NCBI GenBank assembly: GCA_014529385.2
Contig: CM043963.1
Span: forward strand, 81,726,912-81,790,911
Length of the DNA: 64,000 nucleotides
Direction of reading: 5' to 3'
DNA from: Adiantum capillus-veneris
Lineage: Eukaryota; Streptophyta; Polypodiopsida; Polypodiales; Pteridaceae
The notes below the pieces were generated by a model. It saw nothing but the letters and a program-made list of their open reading frames with translations. It ran no database searches and was not told the origin of the DNA. This document shows positions 56,481 to 64,000 of the stretch, one piece after another (position 1 is the stretch's first letter; the number at the start of each line of letters is the position of its first letter). Made by a program: the position numbers and the translations under genes.

Positions 56481-56661
56481 AAACCCCAGAGGGCTAACCG
56501 GCTCTATAGGTTTCTAAGTCACGCTAACAATTAACGTGATCATGTGATTTTTTTGTGAGAGTTATTGACGTAATCACCCGATCGTGATTATGTTAATGAA
56601 ATCCACCGTGTCAGGCTATGTGTCCGAGTAGTTGGGTGCCCATTTGGTCTGTCTCTTAACA

Positions 56662-56673
56662 TTCCCCCCTTCC
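56662..56673 (-). other. Polypurine tract of F
   Basis: GGAAGGGGGGAA on the minus strand directly abuts the LTR start TGTTAAGAG at 56661. Confidence 0.75.
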
Positions 56674-56969
56674 TAAATTGTGTCTTCCCTTGACACAACC
56701 TTGTGCAGTCTTGTCATAGGGTTGTCTTCAAGTTTGTCTTCAAGGTTGGTCTTCAGCTTGGAAAGTGCGTTGTCGTTGATGACGCTCCCCCCTGCCTTGA
56801 GTTCTTCATATCTGTTGTGTTCTTTTTGAAGCATGTGTTGGACATCAATTGTCGAGGGAATTTTGCATCTGTTGCTTATTATTCTTGTTGGTGTCTTTTT
56901 TGCCGTGAAGATTTCTCTTGATGTGTCTGCCTTTGTGGTTGACTTGAAATACTGCATTAGCTTCAACAT
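56673..56969 (-). CDS. C-terminal coding remnant of F
   Basis: A 98-codon minus-strand frame ends ...HKVVSREDTI just before the polypurine tract. It is Lys/Glu/Asn-rich with a likely coiled stretch (RYEELKAGGSVINDN, LEDKLEDN). The position, immediately ahead of the tract, is where a retrotransposon polyprotein usually ends. I do not recognise a domain. Confidence 0.4.
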   Translation of the reverse strand: MLKLMQYFKSTTKADTSREIFTAKKTPTRIISNRCKIPSTIDVQHMLQKEHNRYEELKAGGSVINDNALSKLKTNLEDKLEDNPMTRLHKVVSREDTI

Positions 56970-58449
56970 TTTTGATCTCCTTATGTTTTGTTGTTGAGAG
57001 ATATCTTGTTGATGTCATCATTGCTTATCATTGTAAGCCATTCGTTAAATTGCCATTTATTGATGGAGCTTTGTCGTCGCCCTTCCAGATAAAAGATGCT
57101 CTTGATAAGCATACGGAGACCTGCAATTGTTTCTCTCTTTTACGAATGACTTGGGTAGCCATTTCCTTATTTTTTATGTAGAAGGGATATATACATGAGG
57201 GTTTCTAGATTAGGGTCTTAAAACCTGGATGACCAACGGAAAAAATACCAATGGGAAAAAAGTGCCTTTGGTATACGCTCTTATTGGAGTTGAGCATTTG
57301 GACTTGAAGTACCTGTCATGCAAGGTGAGTGCTTGGGAGAAACAAAGGAAGAGTGCCTAATGCAGGTGCCAATTATGGGACACTCTATATGCATACGAGA
57401 AATTTTCAAACAAAAGCATGTAGTGTGAAAGAGGGATTTGATGGGTATAAATGTAGCATATGTGACATCAAGGAATGTTTCAATAGCTTCCATGTTTCCA
57501 AGAAGGGTTTTTGATGTAGAAGCTTCTCTACTCATACCTCACTGTGCTGAGTGCGTGAGTGTCTTTTGAACTTCCTCCTTCACTTACCACTACACTACAA
57601 CAACTTCGACTCTTATGCTCACCTATACTTGCACAAGCGACACAACATAATTGCTTCCATGTTTCCAAGAAGAGTTTTTGATGTAGAAGCTTCTCTACTC
57701 ATACCTCACTGTGCTGAGTGCGTGAGTGTCTTTTGAACTTCCTCCTTCACTTACCACTACACTACAACAACTTCGACTCTTATACTCACCTATACTTGCA
57801 CAAGCGACACAACAAAATTATGTTCAACTCTTCCAGCTTGAGCAGTACCTAGAATAGCTAAGATGCTTAGACCACAGAGAATATTACATGAAGGTTTGGG
57901 ACTAACGCCTCGCTCATTTAGTAGCTTAGCTGTCCGACTCTAACTTTTATGCCATGTATTTTTAATGGCGACTTGGACTTACCTGTTCAAGGCCAGAAAC
58001 CCAATTTCATAAGTTTTGGAAATTTAGGCCTCTTCCATTGTGTTGGTCTTTGGATGACACCATTTTTTCGATTAGGCTGGCATACTTTTTGGCTCCTCTT
58101 GACTTGCTTGTTGTGTGCTCACACTGCTTTGTGAAAAAAGTCCTTCAGCTCTTGTAGGGAGTGATGTAGCGTTTGCTTTATCTTGCATGAGAAGCAGTTG
58201 TCAAGATGTGTGGTTTCTTTGTGATTGAGTTTCCAGGAGCAATTTTGAAACCCACCTTGTATTTGGTCCTTGTGTGAGCGTCTTTTGCATTTTCTCCTTT
58301 TGCTTGTTGACGTGATGGACACTAGGCTTCGGTATCCAGATTTGATGATTTCTTTTGTAGAAGCCTTGATTTTGGAGTTGATGACGAGGTATCCATCTAG
58401 AGATTGTAGCAGCCTTGGTGGTGGCTGGTTGTTGGCTCTGCCTATTGAT
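56970..58449. other. F internal region, no recognised domain
   Basis: No RT, RNase H or integrase motif seen in any frame by eye. It contains the 167-bp tandem duplication listed next. Confidence 0.5.
57486..57818. repeat. Near-identical tandem duplication, 167-bp period
   Basis: GCTTCCATGTTTCCAAGAAG starts at 57486 and 57653, and the copies differ at only a handful of positions (for example AGGG/AGAG and TTATGC/TTATAC). Such similarity in otherwise decayed DNA means a recent duplication. Confidence 0.92.
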
Positions 58450-59470
58450 TGTGTGTCTTTGGGTAGAAGCTTGTGCTGTATGATTTTTCTTGGTTGTTCT
58501 AGATTGTGCTATGATTTTTGGTAGCCATATTAGAGTGTTACCTTTTTAAAACCCGTGTGCTTTGAGTAGCTTCACTGGAATCATCCGTTGCTTCACCTGC
58601 TATTGGGTAGCTTGATATTTATGTCTGACTTTGGTACCCATACTTGTCGACTTGCTTGTTTGGAAGTTCTTTTCTTCTGGCTTTTTTTGTTGTTCTTTCT
58701 CTTTCTTGGGTTGTTTGTCCATCATTGATAGCTCGGCTTGCTCTCTGTAGAATTTCTTCCTTGAGGTGAGTAGATCCAGGCTATTAGTTTAGGCTTTTTG
58801 GCCAAAACATTAGTGTTTCTTTGGGAGTAGCCCTGAGTAGCGATTGACTCATTTGATGCTACCCACCTTGTCACCTTTTGTTGTTGTAGTTGAACTTGTG
58901 CTTCATGTATCCAAATTGGGCCTTTGGGTAGAAGCTTCAGTGTTGTATGATTTCTCTTGGTTGTTCCAGATTGTGTGTCTTTGGGTAGAAGCTTGTGCTG
59001 TATGATTTCTCTTGGTGGTTCCAGATAGTGCTACAACTTTTGGTAACCATATTAGAGTGTTACCTTTGTAAAACCCTGGTGCCTCGAGTAGCTTCCCTGG
59101 AATCATTTGCTGCTTCACCTGATGTTGGTTAGCTTGATTTAAGTCTGACTTTAGTACCCATACTTGTCGTGTTTCTTGTTTGGAAGTTCTTTTCTTCTGG
59201 CTTTTTTTCTTGTTCTTTCTCTTGCTTGGGTTGTTGTCCATCGTTGATAGTTCGGCTTGCTCTTTGTATAATTTCTTCCTTGAGGTGAGTAGATCCAGGC
59301 TGTTAGTTTAGGCTTTTTGGCCCATACATTAGTGTTTCTTTGGGAGTAGCCCTGAGTAGTGATTGACTCATTTGATGCTACCCACCCTGTCACCTTTTGT
59401 TGTTGTGGTTGAACTTGTGCTTCATGTATCCAAACTGGGTCTTTGACTTGGATGTGTTCTTTGGATACTA
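58450..59470. repeat. Large tandem duplication, 520-bp period
   Basis: TTTGGGTAGAAGCTTGTGCT, TTAGAGTGTTACCTTT, ACCCATACTTGTCG, GGTGAGTAGATCCAGGCT and TGGGAGTAGCCCTGAGTAG occur in both copies in order; for example TACTTGTCG lies at 58641 and 59161. A smaller duplication of about 57 bp lies at the joint (58920-59030). On the minus strand both copies read as the same Lys/Ser/Thr/Gln-rich protein segment, which suggests an expanded coding linker. Confidence 0.88.
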
Positions 59471-60270
59471 GCACTTGGTTTATTCCCTTTGGCTTCTTCT
59501 TGATGCTTTTTTGTGATGGAAACTTTGGTTGATAGACTTTTTGTTTCAATTTCCATTCCATTGTTAACAGTTTGTTAACGGTTTGGCTCTTGATGTAGAG
59601 GCTTCGTGGGAAGTTTGATGGAGGCTTGTTGAAGGTAAAGTTGTCTTGCAAGGTTGATCTCTTTTAGCATTTATGTTAGCTTTACCCTTTTCCATGATGG
59701 TCGATAATTCTTTCTCTGCATGGATTTGAGAAGCTTCATAAACTCTTACAGTGTTGTTGTTGGAGCTTTTGATTTTTGTTGAAAGAAGATGTTGCTCTAG
59801 CTTTCTGTCAGGACCAGACTCTCTTTGATGTGATGTGGAGTTGATTATGTGAAAAGTATCCTTATACTTCCTGGAAAGTATCCTTATACTCCTCGGTACT
59901 CAACTTAAGTACGGCTTCTGCCATGCCAAAGCTAGGAATTGATATTTTGGAGCTTTTGTATACGATCTCCTCTAGCTCGGTGATTGGCGGCTTTCCCATC
60001 ATTATCCATGTATCATAAGACATTAGATTCTTTGTTTCTTTTTGGATCTATCACAATTGGACATGTGATGTTGAGTCCTGTTTCTCCACATATGCTGAAT
60101 TTGATCTTCGTAGGAGACAATTGATCTTCTTCCTTATCCCTGTTCTTGTCTTGATCTTGCGTTTATTGAGCATTTGATGATTGATCTCTTTTTGGAATTG
60201 GCTTCTTTGAAATAGCTTTTGTCAATTCTTCAGGTATGTCAATGATGGCATATTTGCATGGTTGCTTTTC
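58903..60270 (-). pseudogene. Repeat-rich Lys/Ser/Thr/Gln region of the F polyprotein
   Basis: Between the protease module and the F tail, the minus strand has two open stretches (59241-58903 and 59651-59151) rich in K, Q, S and T, with KNKKKSQKKRTSK-like basic runs and several stops. They overlap the 520-bp duplication. No known domain. Where an ordinary Ty3 element would have reverse transcriptase, F has this. Confidence 0.45.
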
Positions 60271-60281
60271 TTCCTTCATTT

Positions 60282-61325
60282 TCACTTTAGCACCATGGTC
60301 CATGATGTAGCTATTGTCTCATCTTTTCTTCTTTCATACTCACAAACTTTGTTAGCTTCCTTCAACACCTTTATTGTGAATAAGGGAGTTATATCATAGC
60401 CATATTCGTAGAAAAATTTGGTGTTGGTTGCCTCATTTACACAAATATCAAGGGTTTCCAGTATTTGATCCCATCCAAAGGGTTTAAATAACTCCTCTGG
60501 GAATGGTTCCTTAATGTAAACTTCATCTTCTATTGAACGCTCTAGGATGCAATCTTCCTTTCTAAGACTTCTACACTCCAAAGCTCTGCACACCCAAATA
60601 TACCCTTTGCTTTGCAACCAAGCAGGTATTTCTCCTTCTTGGTCAGTTGTGGATTTTACTTCGTCCCCAGGGGCTCGTTCCACATCTCTATAATTGTGAT
60701 CGTTGACAATAATTTTTGTAGTGACCTCTTTGTGTCTCAAGTAGATATAATCATAGCCTCAGTCTTGTACCATTTTGAGCTAACGCATGAATGGTATGCC
60801 CAATATGATAAAAAAGTTGCTGCTCTTATCAAAATTCATTATGGTAAAGGTGTGCTCATACTCTATGCCACACGAGGATACAATGATTTGTTCTAATATT
60901 CCTATCGGCCTCTCCACATATCCATTTGCTAATTGTAGTTTCATGCGAGTTTTTCTAAGAGTGGGCTTTTCCCATTTGTTCCATATTTCTTTGGTTGCAA
61001 TAGAAATTCTTGCCCCACTATCTAATATAGCAACCGTGTTTACTCCTTTGTACTCAAGTAGTAAGGTGGTGTTTCCTTCTTCGCCTTCACAGTAATCACC
61101 CACCTTATTTACTAGTACTAGCTTTGTCTGTGGTTTCTTAGGCGAGGTGTCATCCATGTTTTTGTTAGCAAGTTGGTCATGTGAAGGGATTTTCAACCCC
61201 ATGTTTTCCAAGGTTTTGCCCATTTGGCCCCATAGATGCGGTCTAATTTTTAGTAGCTCTAAGAGATAAAGTGTGCATTGTATAGGAGAAGACATTAATT
61301 CGTGCAAGCTCTTGGTATCCATCAT
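60282..61325 (-). pseudogene. F aspartic protease and following domain
   Basis: Minus strand from 61325. After a linker, residues around 110-181 form a retroviral-type aspartic protease: VAILDSGARISIAT (catalytic D-S-G), LANGYVERPIGILEQ, and FIILGIPFM (the ILG motif). After a stop or frame change near 60750 an acidic segment continues to 60282 (DEVYIKEPFPEELFKPFGWDQILETL), which I do not recognise. The protease would process gag inside particles. Confidence 0.75.
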
Positions 61326-61523
61326 TTTTGGTGTGGCTTTCCACTAAGAAGGTACCATTTTAACCTCCAATTTTGTTTCACGTTCTCCTATGAAAGATGG
61401 AAAAGTGTGTAGAGAGTGTGGTTTGCTCTCTTCCAATGCTATAGACCTGACATCCCCATATAAAGATCTTATATCCTCTAGGAAAAATTCATGGTCCAAG
61501 TTTATCTCAGGGATAGGTGCTAA

Positions 61524-62270
61524 TCATAAAGTAGCACTACCATCTTTTTGGTTTCTAATCGATTCCCATAAGGATTGAGGCCATGGTTCTTCTACCTCCG
61601 GAATTGGCATCATTGCTTGTGAGACCACCCCATATGTGGTATTGGCTACTTCTCTTGTATCTAAAGGTGCCTCAACTCTTGGCATTTCCTGATCTGTGTT
61701 TACAATACCATGGCTTTCCAATTCCTGGACTTTTTTGCGGATTAGTACCTCCGTTTTTGGAGCATCTGGAACATGTGGTTCCATAAGAGCTTGGGCCGCG
61801 TGGATGAGCTCCTTGCACATTTGCAACCTCTCTTTTTCATACCCTGGATGAGGATAAATTAGCCATCTATCCTCTTGGGTTTGATTGGGTTTTATAGGCC
61901 TTCAAAATTGCATCTAAAGGTTCAAAGACTTTGTCGCCCAAGAGTGAACCTCCCGAGTTAGTCTTTAACTCTTTAGGTCCCTTTGCATTTTTCTTGATTC
62001 TTTGCTCTCGTATAAGCTATTCTTTTGTTTGATGCAGTTTTGTTTCCAAAGCAGCTTTCTCTTGTAGCCCTTTTGCTTTCATTTTGTCTCGTTTGGATTT
62101 CCATGATTTTCTTCCTGTTCTCACGGATAAGTTTTTTTTTTCTGTTTGAACAGGCAATGTGGCTTCCTCCTCAGCGATTGCATTTTGAGCTTGAGTCATC
62201 ACCTTTAAAGGAATGGCGGGTTCTACCTCCAATCCGCTTGAAGAAGGCATCATGCCTACAACACTCATTG
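61524..62270 (-). pseudogene. F gag-protease linker
   Basis: Minus-strand frames at 62268-62017 and 61826-61524 are charged, with a Lys/Arg-rich stretch (RTGRKSWKSKRDKMKAKGLQ) followed by a Glu/Pro-rich one. They lie between the zinc knuckles and protease. Low complexity, several stops, no named domain. Confidence 0.45.
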
Positions 62271-62289
62271 TTGCTTTCCCTTTGTAGTT

Positions 62290-63950
62290 TGGATTCTTAG
62301 CACAGTGTTGGCGTAGATGGTCTCTTCCACAATGTTCACAAAATACAAATAATTCTATTTGTGGACCCTTGTTTGTACAAATTCATGCCCAATGATCACC
62401 TCCACACTCATAGCATTGACCTTCTTGTTTCACAGAGCTGGTGATCCAACCAATGGTTGTTCTGTCCTGGTAAGAATGTTCTTTGAACCATGCTCTTGAT
62501 TGTCTATGAACATGAGCGTATTTATATCCATGGAGTACTGGTTTTGTACGGGTTGTGGCACGTGGATTGGCTGAGTTTAGTTGAATACTGCTCCACCATC
62601 ATTTTGAAGAGATGGATGTTGCCCTATAGCATTTGTTTCCACTTTGGTTGAGTGATATACCATGGAGTGGGGTGATCCCCTCCACAAGCATTACATCTCC
62701 TCAATTGCGGTTGTCGTACATTCAGGTTTTGTTTGTAGCCTTGGTTTATTCTTTTGATTACCCCTTCAACCACTTGTTCAATGGTTGGTTCCCAAGGAGT
62801 TTGAACATCTCTCTTTGTTGTTGCTTCCTCTTCGGAGATGAGGCACTACTAGTCACGTTGTTCGTATCTTTAGTCACCTCTCCACCATAGGCCTTGCAAT
62901 TGTCAACTAGATAAAGAGCTTCTCTAGTGACTTGCTCAAATGCCATGCATCCTTTCAAATGTAGGTCCTTTTTTAGAGTTTCATTACTCAAGCCCTATAT
63001 GAAGAGAACTGATAGCCTCTCATCTTGTGGTAGCTCTCTCACATGACATCTCTTGATATATTGTTTGAAGCGAAGCAAAGCTTACTTCACTCTTTCGTTC
63101 GTTTTTTGTTTGAAAGCATAGAACTAGGACACTGTGTTGTGTTTGATCCCCCTTTTTGAGAGTTGTTCTATGTTGGGAAAATCATCTCTATTCAATGGTT
63201 GGAACCAAGTCAAGGTTTTTCATTCCATTGTCAACCCAAATCCCTCATACTAAGTATGGAAACCTGCAATCTGTTCAGCTCTCAAAACTTGTTTGAAGAG
63301 TGAGACATGAGTAAATGGATCCCTTGACCCACTGTACTTTGTCTTGATACATTGAGCCACTTGATATGGTCTTAATCATTGTGGTTCAATCAACAATCTA
63401 ACCAATTTGTGGTCTCTTGCATAGACATCTCTCGTGCTCTCGTCTGGTCTTGGAGGAAATCCCAATGGAATCCTCATTGATATGTACTCTAGCATTGTTT
63501 TTGGTTGACAGTAAGTAGAGATCGGAGTACCCTTGTTTGTGTATTGTTCTATATCAATTGGATCAACAATTTTGTACTCTCTTCCATACTTATCTACCAT
63601 CAAAACTTGCACTCCATGGGCATTTGTATACGTGAATGCATAGAGATTCTTATGGGTGGTAAACTCTCTAGCATAGGTCTTTACACACTTGTAAAAGATA
63701 TATGGATCCTCGTTTGTGAATCTAAGCCCTCATGAGCATAATCCATTAGAAATCTCGTGGCTTTGTTGGCTTGATGAATCTCACATTCGGCTTATTGATC
63801 AGAGGATGCCTCTCCTCTAGGTATTCTCCCAATCCCACTGTTGTCAGCATTGCAGTGTTCTTTATGTCTCTAAGTGGAGTAGGAAACTCTGGTGGTGGAC
63901 AATTTGTCATGTTTAAGGCTCTCAAAACTCTCAGACAATCCCTAAGAAGT
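62290..63950 (-). pseudogene. F gag: capsid-like region and zinc knuckles
   Basis: Minus strand. Around 63370-62950 the reading has SRDPFTHVSLFKQVL, WFQPLNRDDF, RFKQYIKRCHVRELPQDERL and GLSNETLKKDLHL, the layout of a retrotransposon gag domain, with several in-frame stops. Then three zinc-knuckle-like motifs: CNACGGDHPTPWY (about 62700; last Cys absent), CYECGGDHWA-stop-IC (about 62415) and CEHCGRDHLRQHC (about 62320; complete CX2CX3HX4C, one residue shorter than the classic CX2CX4HX4C). The upstream part (63.95-63.4 kb) is coding-like but unrecognised. Confidence 0.7.
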
Positions 63951-64000
63951 CCTTGACAAACCCACTTTGGCTTAGTGCAACTTATCCCTTTTTCCCCCTG

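Larger units (their letters stand above)
50627..56607. mobile_element. E: hAT-like DNA transposon carrying kinase-like and RING genes
   Basis: GTGTC flanks the element at 50622-50626 and 56608-56612, and the F LTR reads through if it is removed. The ends are loosely inverted: TAGGGATTT then TTACGTAATTACG on the left, and the complement of GGTGGATTTCATTAAC on the right. GC-rich arms with the CCCGGCGGGCCCG word occur near both ends (50753-50890 and 56380-56480). Inside are a protein-kinase-like gene (+, 52393-53910), a RING-finger gene (+, 54190-55200) and the C-terminal part of a hAT transposase (-, 55335-55920). A 5-bp duplication is short for a hAT element (usually 8), so the superfamily is inferred from the transposase fragment. 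The exact ends are good to a few bases. Confidence 0.7.
49831..64000 (-). mobile_element. F: Ty3-type gag-protease LTR retrotransposon, runs off the window
   Basis: The 3' LTR starts (minus strand) TGTTAAGAGACAGACC at 56661 and ends CTGCTAACA at 49831, where CACTA B sequence begins. It is about 845 bp without element E. Just before it is a polypurine tract, GGAAGGGGGGAA (56662-56673). Upstream on the minus strand lie gag (63.95-62.27 kb) and protease (61.1-60.8 kb). No reverse transcriptase, RNase H or integrase motif is visible in the 4.1 kb between protease and polypurine tract. The 5' LTR lies beyond 64000, so the target duplication (GAAAT on this side) cannot be confirmed. Confidence 0.75.

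Noticed and set aside
50627-56607. Element E as an LTR retrotransposon because of its 5-bp duplication
   Set aside because: No direct terminal repeats, no gag or pol, and the right end does not finish in CA; the only mobility gene is hAT-like.

Overview
This window looks like heterochromatic, transposon-packed nuclear DNA of a land plant with a large genome. The evidence is plant-type CACTA (TNP2, DUF4218 and DUF4216 regions) transposons, Ty3/gypsy elements of the Tat type (two RNase H domains) and the chromovirus type (chromodomain), an initiator-Met-tRNA primer site, a plant-type LINE remnant, a MULE transposase, and very long GA/CT and GT/AC microsatellites. The exact lineage (fern, lycophyte, gymnosperm or other) cannot be fixed from the sequence. 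Only one gene, a 157-residue membrane protein on the minus strand at 27871-28344, looks like an ordinary host gene.

Layout. 1-6693: a GC-rich minisatellite, a 352-bp Mutator-type MITE with a 9-bp target duplication, and a decayed MULE transposase in one frame (1593-4622). 6694-24040: CACTA element A, complete, with CACTA/TAGTG ends and the 3-bp duplication TTC. Its TNP2 transposase (minus strand) is split by an 8.45-kb Tat-like LTR retrotransposon, R1 (8646-17098, duplication ACGT), which carries its own 245-bp MITE in pol. A second, divergent gene (TnpA-like, plus strand) lies at 22.0-23.6 kb, followed by a perfect 29-bp hairpin. 24041-32423: host locus with the membrane-protein gene, tandem repeats and a LINE remnant. 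32424 onward: CACTA element B, same family as A, broken up by later insertions. Chromovirus C (33067-45594, duplication CCCTT) sits in it and itself contains a truncated Tat-like element D (36586 to about 40415). Further right, Ty3-type element F starts at 49831 and runs off the window.

The most unusual object is element E (50627-56607), inserted in the LTR of F and flanked by GTGTC. E has GC-rich subterminal arms and carries three coding regions: a roughly 505-codon protein-kinase-like gene, a RING-finger gene, and, on the other strand, the C-terminal part of a hAT transposase. Element F is also odd. It has gag, zinc knuckles and protease but no recognisable reverse transcriptase, RNase H or integrase before its polypurine tract; a repeat-rich region takes their place.

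Together these describe a layered record: B is oldest in its stack, then C and F, then D in C and E in F; A was hit by R1, and R1 by a MITE. Most element genes have decayed mainly by in-frame nonsense codons rather than frameshifts, as expected for C-to-T loss in methylated DNA. All statements are from reading the sequence by eye; no database search was possible.
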